Below are positions 6,883 through 13,240 of a stretch of 13,753 nucleotides of DNA, in pieces. The position numbers and the translations under genes are program-made. The stretch spans positions 1 through 13,753 of the forward strand of contig DATJNS010000215.1 of the NCBI GenBank assembly GCA_035507915.1. The letters are read 5' to 3'. Below the pieces are notes generated by a model, which was not told where the DNA came from, made no database searches, and was given only the letters and a program-made list of their open reading frames with translations. How positions within the stretch are numbered: position 1 is the stretch's first letter; the number at the start of each line of letters is the position of its first letter. This DNA is from JACQAI01 sp035507915 (GTDB lineage: Bacteria; Pseudomonadota; Alphaproteobacteria; Elsterales; Elsteraceae).

Positions 6883-8019
6883 ATGGACAGGATCAAGGAC
6901 ATTCGCGTCACGCCGCTGGTCTATCCCCTGGGCGCCGGCAAGGCCTACGGCTCGGCGCGCGGCAAGACCCCGGCGCGCGTGTGCGGTCTGGTCGAGCTCG
7001 AGACGACGGATGGCGTGGTCGGCATCGGCGAGGCGTGGGGGCCCGGCCACATCACGCGCGCCTATCTCGAGGTGATCCGCGGCTACTATGTCGGGCGCGA
7101 CGTGTTCGACCACGAGCTGGTGTGGCCCGACATCCAGGCGCGCCACTACCACATGGGCATCCAGAACCAGCTGGTCGCCTGCGTCAGCGGCATCGACGTG
7201 GCCGCCAAGGATGCGATCGGCAAGATCCTCGGTCTGCCGCTCTGCAAGCTGATCGGCGGCCAGGCGCGCGAGCGCGTGCCGGTCTACGCCTCGGGCGGCT
7301 ACGTCACCGACGATCCCGACAACGGCCTGGCGCGCCAGCTCGAGCGCGTCGCGGCGCACGGCCATACCGCCTACAAGATCAAGATCGGGATGGGCATCGC
7401 GTCCGACGTCGAGCGTTGCCGATTGGCGCGCCGGATCATCGGCACGCACGCCAAGCTGATGGTCGACATCAACGGCAATTACGGCGCCGATCTCGCGATC
7501 GCGAGCATGCGCGCGGTCGAGGACTGCGGCATCGAATTCGTCGAGGAGCCGCTGCCGCCGCAGGACTACGACGGCTACGAATTTCTGCAAGGGCGCATCG
7601 GCGTGCCGGTCGCGGTCGGCGAGGCGCACTACACGATGCACGATTTCGACCGGTTGGCGCGGCCGCGCCGCTGCGACGTGCTGCAGCCCGACCTGTCGAT
7701 CTGCGGCGGATTGGCGCAAGGTCGCGCAATCGCGACCCTGGCGCAGCTGCATAATCTCCGGCTGTCGCCGCACGTCTGGGGCGGCGCCGTCGGCCTCGCC
7801 GCCGCGATCCACTACATGGCCGCGCTGCCGGCGACGCCGCACAGCGATCACGACCCGGCGCCGTGGCTGCTCGAGTACGATGTCGGCGACAACGGCCTGC
7901 GCGACCGGCTGCTGACCGAGCCCCTGACGGCGCGCGATGGTGCCGTCGCCGTGCCGACCGGACCGGGGCTCGGCGTCGCCGTCGACCCTGCCGCGCTCGA
8001 GCGGTTTCGCGCGGATTGA
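6883..8019 (+). CDS. Mandelate racemase/muconate-lactonizing enzyme family protein (enolase superfamily)
   Basis: This 378-residue enzyme has the capping-domain plus barrel layout of the enolase superfamily. The mandelate racemase subgroup active site is complete: K165 and K167 in YKIKIG, metal ligands D195 (with N197), E221/E222 in VEEPLPP and E247 in VAVGEAHY, the His-Asp dyad H297 (LSPHVWGG) and D270 (QPDLSICGG), and a late acidic residue E331. Such enzymes abstract the alpha proton of a carboxylate, commonly racemising or dehydrating hydroxy or sugar acids. The ATG has a GGAG site (6872-6875) and lies 13 bases after the reductase stop, so it is probably co-transcribed with the F420 genes. 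Its substrate cannot be read from the sequence; an MFS transporter gene follows. Function in F420 metabolism is unproven. Confidence 0.92.
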   Translation: MDRIKDIRVTPLVYPLGAGKAYGSARGKTPARVCGLVELETTDGVVGIGEAWGPGHITRAYLEVIRGYYVGRDVFDHELVWPDIQARHYHMGIQNQLVACVSGIDVAAKDAIGKILGLPLCKLIGGQARERVPVYASGGYVTDDPDNGLARQLERVAAHGHTAYKIKIGMGIASDVERCRLARRIIGTHAKLMVDINGNYGADLAIASMRAVEDCGIEFVEEPLPPQDYDGYEFLQGRIGVPVAVGEAHYTMHDFDRLARPRRCDVLQPDLSICGGLAQGRAIATLAQLHNLRLSPHVWGGAVGLAAAIHYMAALPATPHSDHDPAPWLLEYDVGDNGLRDRLLTEPLTARDGAVAVPTGPGLGVAVDPAALERFRAD

Positions 8020-8026
8020 GCCGTAC

Positions 8027-8045
8027 CCCTGCGTCTGCCGCAGGG
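8027..8045 (+). terminator. Hairpin without T-run after the racemase-family gene
   Basis: CCCTGCG (8027-8033) and CGCAGGG (8039-8045) form a perfect seven-base stem around a five-base loop, seven bases after the stop codon. No T-run follows, so it is at best a weak or factor-assisted terminator or an RNA end stabiliser. It separates the F420/racemase unit from the transporter gene. Confidence 0.35.
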
Positions 8046-8087
8046 ATGCCATGTCCGGCGATCCGGGCAGGGGCATGGCGTCCGGTC

Positions 8088-8111
8088 TAGACTGGCGGAC
8101 CGCCGAGGAGG
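8088..8111 (+). promoter_or_regulatory. Possible -10 box and strong ribosome site before the MFS gene
   Basis: GAGGAGG at 8105-8111 is a strong Shine-Dalgarno match four bases before the GTG at 8116 and decides that start. TAGACT at 8088-8093 resembles a -10 box, but I see no good -35 at the right distance, so separate transcription of the transporter is only a possibility. Confidence 0.4.
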
Positions 8112-8115
8112 CCGC

Positions 8116-9393
8116 GTGATTCCGCAAGCAATCGCCAGACTGAGCGCCGGGCGCGTGCACTACGCCTGGATCACGCTGGCCGTGATGTTCACCGCGATGC
8201 TCTCGGTGGTCGGCGTGCGCGCCGCGCCCGGCGTGATGATCATCCCACTGCAGCGCGCGTTCGGCTGGGACGTCAGCACGATCTCCGCGGCGGTCTCGAT
8301 CAACATCCTCTTGCTCGGTCTGACCGGGCCGCTGCTCACCGGGCTGATCGAGGTGATCGGGCTCAAGCGCACGATCCTCTCCTGCATGCTCGTGCTGCTG
8401 GCCGGCGTCGGCCTGTCGACCTTCATGACGGAGCCCTGGCAGCTCTTTCTGACCTGGGGCGTGATGGTCGGCGTTGGCGTGGGCGCCGGCGCGATCGGCA
8501 TCGGCGGGGCGATCGCGAACCGCTGGTTCGCCAAGCGCACCGCGCTGGCCATGGGGTTGCTGACCTCGGCCAACGCCGCGGGCCAGCTGATCTTCCTGCC
8601 GCTGCTGGCTGCGTTGGCGCAGCGCTACGGCTGGCAGGGCGTCTCGATCGCGCTCACCGGAACGGTCGGCGCGATGATGGTTCTGGTTTTCGCGCTGCTC
8701 CCGGAGTCGCCCGAGCAGGTCGGGCTCGTGCCGTTCGGCGCCGCCGTGTCATTGGGCGCGCCGCCGCGCCAGGACAACCCCTTCGCGGTCGCGCTGAGCG
8801 CGCTCGGGCGCGCCGGCCGATCGGTCGATTTCTGGCTCCTCACGCTGAGCTTCGCGGTGTGCGGCTTCTCGACCAACGGCCTGGTCAACACGCACTTCAT
8901 CGCCTATTGCGCCGACAACCACATTCCCGAGGTCAGCGGCGCCGGGATGCTGGCGGTGATCGGCGTGTTCAGCCTCATGGGCTCGGCGGGCTCGGGCTGG
9001 CTGTGCGACCGCTACAACCCGCGCGTTCTGCTGTTCTGGTACTACGGGCTGCGCGGCCTGTCGCTGGTCGCGTTGCCGTTCACCTCGTTCGACGTCGTGA
9101 GCCTGTCGATCTTCTCGGTGTTCTACGGGCTCGATTGGGTGGCGACCGGCCCCGCCACCTTCGCGGTGACCAACGAGATCTTCGGCCGACGCCAGGCGCC
9201 CGTGATCATCGCCTGGATCTTCGTCGGCCATCAGGCGGGTGGCGCGCTCGCGGCATTGGGCGCCGGCGCCGTACGCAGCCTGACGGGCACCTATTTCATC
9301 GCGTTCGTGGCGAGCGGCATCGCGTGTTTCCTCGCCGCCATGCTGGTGCTGCGCGTCCGCCGCGTCGTGCCGGCGCTCGTGCCCGCCCAGTAG
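8116..9393 (+). CDS. MFS transporter (12 predicted membrane segments)
   Basis: A 425-residue integral inner-membrane protein of the major facilitator superfamily. Hydrophobic segments are visible throughout, for example near 17-38, 85-104, 110-133 and 237-257, with a hydrophilic central loop around 197-235. The RWFAKRTALAMGLLTSANAAGQ-like stretch at 136-157 resembles monocarboxylate/oxalate-formate-type members, and GWLCDRYNPR at 294-303 is the loop motif of the C-terminal half. The start is GTG at 8116 with a strong ribosome site. It follows the racemase-family gene after 96 bases that contain a hairpin, so it may form its own unit. Import of an organic or sugar acid for the neighbouring enzyme is a reasonable guess only; direction and substrate are unknown. 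Confidence 0.88.
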   Translation: MIPQAIARLSAGRVHYAWITLAVMFTAMLSVVGVRAAPGVMIIPLQRAFGWDVSTISAAVSINILLLGLTGPLLTGLIEVIGLKRTILSCMLVLLAGVGLSTFMTEPWQLFLTWGVMVGVGVGAGAIGIGGAIANRWFAKRTALAMGLLTSANAAGQLIFLPLLAALAQRYGWQGVSIALTGTVGAMMVLVFALLPESPEQVGLVPFGAAVSLGAPPRQDNPFAVALSALGRAGRSVDFWLLTLSFAVCGFSTNGLVNTHFIAYCADNHIPEVSGAGMLAVIGVFSLMGSAGSGWLCDRYNPRVLLFWYYGLRGLSLVALPFTSFDVVSLSIFSVFYGLDWVATGPATFAVTNEIFGRRQAPVIIAWIFVGHQAGGALAALGAGAVRSLTGTYFIAFVASGIACFLAAMLVLRVRRVVPALVPAQ

Positions 9394-9405
9394 CGATACC
9401 GCCGC

Positions 9406-9427
9406 GGCGGGTGTTTGAACGCCCGCC
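9406..9427 (+). terminator. Hairpin without T-run after the MFS gene
   Basis: GGCGGGTG (9406-9413) pairs with CGCCCGCC (9420-9427), eight pairs including one G-T wobble, around the loop TTTGAA. It starts 12 bases after the transporter stop. No T-run follows. It is a likely 3' end signal or transcript stabiliser between the transporter and the DUF1326 gene. Confidence 0.4.
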
Positions 9428-9467
9428 AGCAATCTCGTACCGTGGGCCCCTGACGCGGGGGCGCAGG

Positions 9468-10163
9468 ATGGCGGCGGCGAAGCGAGCGGCGGCGAGGCAG
9501 CGGGCCAAAACCGAGCCCGTCCGCGATTGGCGGATCAAGGGCGACTGGTGGGACCTGTGCAATTGCGCGATCGGCTGTCCGTGCGTGTTCGGCTCGAATC
9601 CCACGCACGGCTATTGCGAGGGCGTGCTGACTTGGCTGATTCGCGACGGGCGCTACGGCGCGACGCGGCTCGATGGCCTGGCGGTGGTGCTGATCATCCA
9701 TTTCGAAGGCAGCGTGTTCGACAAGAACCGGGAGTTCGGCTTCCTGATCGACGATCGCGCCGATGCCGACCAGCGCGCGGCGCTCGAGACGATCTTCACC
9801 GGCAAGGCCGGCGGCGCCTTCGCCGCCTGGGCAGACCTGACGATCAGCCTCGACGGCGTCGCGTTCGTGCCCATGACGGTGACCCACGACGCGGAGAATT
9901 GGCGCGTCGAGGTGCCCGGATTGGTCGATGGCGTCGGCGGGCCCTATCGCAAGTTCATGGTGCCCGAGGGCGACACGTGCCGGATCTACAACGCGCCGCG
10001 GCCCGAGGTGGTCCCCGGGTTCATCACGCTGGGCCAGGCCAAGCGCAACATCGTGACCGGAGCGTTCGGCCGCACGTGGGATCTCGCGCAGCGCTCGGCG
10101 AAGCACATCGCGTTCGACCTGCGCGGCCCGAAGTCATTCACGTGGCGCAAGCCGCTCGGCTGA
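9468..10163 (+). CDS. DUF1326 family protein with CNCAIGCPC motif
   Basis: A 231-residue protein whose hallmark is a cysteine cluster near the N-terminus: C31, C33, C37 and C39 in DLCNCAIGCPC, plus C50 in HGYCEG. This matches the DUF1326 family, whose biochemical function I do not know. The cluster suggests metal or iron-sulfur binding or redox chemistry (inference). There is no signal peptide or membrane segment; the first 20 residues are basic and alanine-rich. The ATG at 9468 is chosen because it gives a normal lead into the WRIKGDWWDLCNC segment; the frame is open further up, but that part is a shadow of the MFS gene. The gene lies 28 bases before a DUF2182 gene, a pairing I recall from other proteobacteria, so the two probably work together. 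Confidence 0.85.
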   Translation: MAAAKRAAARQRAKTEPVRDWRIKGDWWDLCNCAIGCPCVFGSNPTHGYCEGVLTWLIRDGRYGATRLDGLAVVLIIHFEGSVFDKNREFGFLIDDRADADQRAALETIFTGKAGGAFAAWADLTISLDGVAFVPMTVTHDAENWRVEVPGLVDGVGGPYRKFMVPEGDTCRIYNAPRPEVVPGFITLGQAKRNIVTGAFGRTWDLAQRSAKHIAFDLRGPKSFTWRKPLG

Positions 10164-10191
10164 CGACGCGCGGTCGCGGTCCGCCGCCGCC

Positions 10192-10992
10192 ATGAGCGTC
10201 GATCTCGCGCCGCCGTCCTATGGCCTGCCGCGACGCGACAGGATCGCGATCGCCGCCGCGGTCGCCGTGGTCTGCCTGCTGGCGTGGCTGTTCACGGCCT
10301 ATCAGGCCTCGACCATGCAGGCGATGGACATGGACCCCGCCATGATGATGGCGGGCGATCGGCCCATGACGTGGACCGCCGCGCAGTTCGCCATCGTGTT
10401 CGTCATGTGGTCGGTCATGATGATGGCCATGATGCTCCCTGGCATCAGCCCCATGGTGACGGCGTTCGCCGCCATCAACCGCCGGCGCCGGGAACGCGAG
10501 GCGCCCTACGTCGCCACCGGCGTCTTCGTCGTCGGCTACGCGATCGCGTGGTCCTGCTTCGGCGCGGCAGCGACGGCGATCCAGTGGCAGCTCGACGCGC
10601 GCGGCCTGGTCTCGCCCATGATGACGGCGACCTCGCCGGCCCTGACGGCGGGGCTGTTCGTGCTCGCGGGTGTGTATCAGCTGAGCCCGCTCAAGGAGGT
10701 GTGCCTCCGGCATTGCCGATCGCCGGTCGGGTTCATCCTGTCGGAATGGCGCGACGGCGCGGTTGGAGCGGTCGTCATGGGGCTGCGCCACGGCCTGTTC
10801 TGCATCGGCTGCTGCGCCGCCCTGATGCTGCTGCTGTTCGCGGTCGCGATCATGGACCTGCGCTGGGTCGCCGCCCTGACATTGCTCGTGACGGCGGAGA
10901 AGCTGCTGCCGAAGGCCCACGTCTGGCGCCGCGCGATCGGCCTCGGGCTGATCCTCGTCGGCCTCCTACAAGGCGTGCCGCTGGTGCTGTGA
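10192..10992 (+). CDS. DUF2182 family predicted metal-binding membrane protein
   Basis: A 266-residue membrane protein with about seven hydrophobic segments (roughly 18-37, 63-85, 107-130, 148-165, 190-222 possibly double, and 246-264). It has a methionine-rich loop after the first segment (M42, 45, 47, 51-53, 59) and the family-like run VMWSVMMMAMMLP at 71-83. Later conserved features are LKEVCLRHCRSP at 167-178 and GLRHGLFCIGCC at 197-208, whose cysteines, histidine and nearby methionines suggest binding of a soft metal such as copper. That role is inferred; the function is uncharacterised as far as I know. It starts 28 bases after the DUF1326 stop and is probably co-transcribed with it. 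Confidence 0.87.
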   Translation: MSVDLAPPSYGLPRRDRIAIAAAVAVVCLLAWLFTAYQASTMQAMDMDPAMMMAGDRPMTWTAAQFAIVFVMWSVMMMAMMLPGISPMVTAFAAINRRRREREAPYVATGVFVVGYAIAWSCFGAAATAIQWQLDARGLVSPMMTATSPALTAGLFVLAGVYQLSPLKEVCLRHCRSPVGFILSEWRDGAVGAVVMGLRHGLFCIGCCAALMLLLFAVAIMDLRWVAALTLLVTAEKLLPKAHVWRRAIGLGLILVGLLQGVPLVL

Positions 10993-10998
10993 GGACGG

Positions 10999-11021
10999 CG
11001 GCCGGGCATTGTGCCCGGCCG
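10999..11021. terminator. Strong hairpin between convergent genes, candidate bidirectional terminator
   Basis: CGGCCGGGCA (10999-11008) and TGCCCGGCCG (11012-11021) form a perfect ten-base stem with a three-base loop (TTG). It begins six bases after the DUF2182 stop and ends 24 bases before the stop of the minus-strand SDR gene. Being symmetric, it could act on both converging transcripts. It lacks a T-run on either strand. Confidence 0.55.
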
Positions 11022-11045
11022 GCCGGATGCGTGTCGGCCGCGCCC

Positions 11046-11957
11046 CTAGACCGGCGACCAGGGAAACACGTCGGTCGTCACGTCGAGGTCGAACAGGTCC
11101 TTCTTGAACGCGGGCAGCGCGTGCTCGGCGATGGTCTGCGGCGTCCAGCCTTCGCTGCGATGCATCGCGCGGATCGGCCGCGGCTGGTCGAACAGGAAGA
11201 TCTCGTTGCGGCGCACGCCGAAGATCTGGCCGGTGACCTCGTTCGCGGCATCGCTCGCCAGGAACACGACCATCGGCGCGATCTTGTCCGGCGTCATGCT
11301 CTTCAGCCGCTCGACGCGCGCCTGCGCCTCCGGCGTGTCGGTCGGGATCGACCCGATCATGCGGCTCCACGCGAACGGCGCGACGCAGTTCGAGCGCACG
11401 TTGAAGCGCTTCATGTCGCGCGCGATCGAGTTCGACAGGCCGACGATGCCGAGCTTGGCGGCGGCGTAGTTAGCCTGGCCGATGTTGCCGATCAAACCCG
11501 AGGTCGAGGTGAAGTGCACGTAGGCGCCGCGGTTCTGCTCGCGAAAATACGGCGCGGCAGCGCGACTCATGTAGAACGAGCCGTTGAGGTGCACGTCGAT
11601 CACCGCCTGCCATTCCGGCTGCGACATGTTGAAGAACATGCGGTCGCGCAGGATGCCGGCGACGTTGATCACCGCATCGAGCCGGCCGAAATGGTCGATC
11701 GCGCCCTTGATGATGGCGTGCGCGGTCTGCCATTCCGCGACGCTGCGCGGGTCGGCGATCGCGTCGCCGCCGCGCTGCTTGATCAGTCCGACGACCTCCT
11801 GGGCCGGCGTCTGGTCGCTGCCCTGGCCGTCGAGCGCGGCGCCGACGTCGTTGACCACGACCTTGGCGCCTTCGCCCGCCATCAGGAGCGCGATCTCGCG
11901 TCCGATGCCGCGGCCCGCGCCGGTCACCACCACGGCTTTTCCGTCCATCATGCCCAT
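11046..11957 (-). CDS. Short-chain dehydrogenase, MFE-2-like (3-hydroxyacyl-CoA dehydrogenase type)
   Basis: A 303-residue classical SDR. TGAGRGIG at 12-19 binds the dinucleotide, NVAG at 98-101 is the structural motif, and S151, Y164 and K168 form the catalytic set. The VVVNDVG segment at 33-39, followed by a loop before the next helix, resembles the dehydrogenase part of multifunctional enzyme type 2 and bacterial relatives that oxidise 3-hydroxyacyl-CoA with NAD+ in fatty-acid or steroid side-chain breakdown. About 50 residues extend past the usual 250-residue core. The ATG at 11957 has GGGGGA seven bases upstream (11965-11970); in-frame ATGs at 11951 and 11948 are alternatives. It lies 24 bases after the acyl-CoA dehydrogenase stop, so the two are probably one operon. 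Substrate unknown. Confidence 0.88.
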   Translation of the reverse strand: MGMMDGKAVVVTGAGRGIGREIALLMAGEGAKVVVNDVGAALDGQGSDQTPAQEVVGLIKQRGGDAIADPRSVAEWQTAHAIIKGAIDHFGRLDAVINVAGILRDRMFFNMSQPEWQAVIDVHLNGSFYMSRAAAPYFREQNRGAYVHFTSTSGLIGNIGQANYAAAKLGIVGLSNSIARDMKRFNVRSNCVAPFAWSRMIGSIPTDTPEAQARVERLKSMTPDKIAPMVVFLASDAANEVTGQIFGVRRNEIFLFDQPRPIRAMHRSEGWTPQTIAEHALPAFKKDLFDLDVTTDVFPWSPV

Positions 11958-11981
11958 GAAACGATCCCCCCTGCTTGAACC

Positions 11982-13148
11982 TTACTCGGCGGCTTCGGCG
12001 CGCGACGGGCGCTGCGGGAAGCTGCGCTCGAACACGCCTTCGGCGACCCGGTTGCGCATCATCTCGAGCGAGCCGCCGGCGATCATCCAGGCGCGCGTCT
12101 TGCGGAAGCAGTACTCGACCAGGCAGTCGCTCGAATAGCCCGTGCCGCCCATGATCTGCAGCGCCTCCGACGCGATGTCGAAGCCGGCCTGGTTGCAGAA
12201 CAGCTTGGCGACCGCAGTGTCCTGCGGCGAGGGCAGGCCGCGGTCGGCGCTCAGCGCCGCGCGGTAGAGCAAGAGCTGGCCGGCATCGAGCTTGACCTGC
12301 ATGTCGGCGAACTTCCACTGCAGGCCCTGGAACTCGCACAACGCGCGACCGAACTGGCGGCGCGTGCGCGCGTGCTCGCGCGCCAGGTTGAAGCTGAAGC
12401 GGCCGAACGCCAGCGAGCGCGCCGTGTTGCCGATGCGCTCGGCGTTGAAGCCGGCGATCTGCTTCTTGAAGCCGCCGGGGCCGAGCAGCACGTTGCGCGG
12501 CTCGATCTTGCAATTGTCGAAGTAGAGCGGCCGCCACGGCTCGCCGTTCATGAACTTGGTCGACTTGCCGAGCTCGAAGCCCGGCGTGTCGCGCTCGACC
12601 AGCACCGAGCCGATGCCGCCGACGCCGGGGCCGAAGCGCACATAGACGAGAAACACGCCGGCCTCGGCGCTGTTGGTCGTGAAGCACTTGCCGCCGTTGA
12701 TCCGGAAGCCGTCGCCGTCCGGCGTCGCCGTGGTCTTGAGGTCGGTGACCGCCGAGCCGGCCTCGGGCTCCGTCATGCCGAGCGCGATCAGGCGCTCGCC
12801 GGCCAGGATCGGTTTCAGGTAGCGCTCGCGCTGGTCCGGCGTGGCGTACTCCGCGAAGGTGCGGATCGGTCCGAAATTGCCGGCCTGGATCACGTCGGCG
12901 CTGCGCGGGCACACCAGCGAGATCTGCTCGATGGCGAGCACCGCGTCCATCAGGGTGCCGCCCTGGCCGCCGTTGGCCTCCGGGATCGTGATGCCGAGCA
13001 GCCCGGCCTCGGCCATCAGCTTGGCGACGTCCCACGGGAAGGCCTCGGACTGCGCGCGCTGCAGCGCGCCCGCCGCCAGATGCCGCTCGGCGAAGCCGCG
13101 GACGCTCTCGGCGAACATGCGCTGCTCTTCGGTCAGGCTGAAGTCCAT
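11982..13148 (-). CDS. Acyl-CoA dehydrogenase family flavoprotein
   Basis: A 388-residue FAD enzyme that would introduce the alpha-beta double bond into an acyl-CoA, passing electrons to ETF. It starts DFSLTEEQR, has the FAD/substrate segment LGMTEPEAGSA at 123-133, FTTNSAEAG near 156-164, RRQFGRALCEFQGLQ at 263-277 and IMGGTGYSSD at 332-341. The usual C-terminal catalytic glutamate in the YEGT motif is replaced by glycine in IAGGSLEMMRN (356-366). E237, in NAERIGNTA, lies where the isovaleryl- and long-chain enzymes keep their catalytic base and may take over. The ATG at 13148 has GGAGG at 13156-13160 (minus strand). It is first of a two-gene unit with the SDR. Substrate unknown. Confidence 0.9.
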   Translation of the reverse strand: MDFSLTEEQRMFAESVRGFAERHLAAGALQRAQSEAFPWDVAKLMAEAGLLGITIPEANGGQGGTLMDAVLAIEQISLVCPRSADVIQAGNFGPIRTFAEYATPDQRERYLKPILAGERLIALGMTEPEAGSAVTDLKTTATPDGDGFRINGGKCFTTNSAEAGVFLVYVRFGPGVGGIGSVLVERDTPGFELGKSTKFMNGEPWRPLYFDNCKIEPRNVLLGPGGFKKQIAGFNAERIGNTARSLAFGRFSFNLAREHARTRRQFGRALCEFQGLQWKFADMQVKLDAGQLLLYRAALSADRGLPSPQDTAVAKLFCNQAGFDIASEALQIMGGTGYSSDCLVEYCFRKTRAWMIAGGSLEMMRNRVAEGVFERSFPQRPSRAEAAE

Positions 13149-13191
13149 CTCGCGTCCTCCCGTGCGCCGGCTCGCGGCCGCGCGCTCCCGC

Positions 13192-13226
13192 AGTATAGCG
13201 AATGTCGTTTCGCGGCGACTATTCGC
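13192..13226 (-). promoter_or_regulatory. Promoter -10 box with adjacent palindrome before the acyl-CoA dehydrogenase
   Basis: On the minus strand TATACT (13197-13192) is a near-perfect -10 box about 43 bases before the ATG at 13148. Immediately upstream, GCGAATGTCG (13198-13207) and CGACTATTCGC (13216-13226) form an inverted repeat with one extra base in the second arm. The repeat occupies the spacer and -35 region, a typical place for a repressor site; TetR- or GntR-type regulators of fatty-acid genes bind such sites. No good -35 is visible. The regulator is not in the window. Confidence 0.5.
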
Positions 13227-13240
13227 GACGCGCGCGTCGG

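Noticed and set aside
10284..11978. Long plus-strand open frame running from the DUF2182 gene across the SDR gene
   Set aside because: It is out of frame with DUF2182 and antisense to the SDR; low-complexity composition.
11470..13035. 521-residue minus-strand frame overlapping the acyl-CoA dehydrogenase and SDR
   Set aside because: Arg/Gln-rich frame-shifted reading of two recognised genes.
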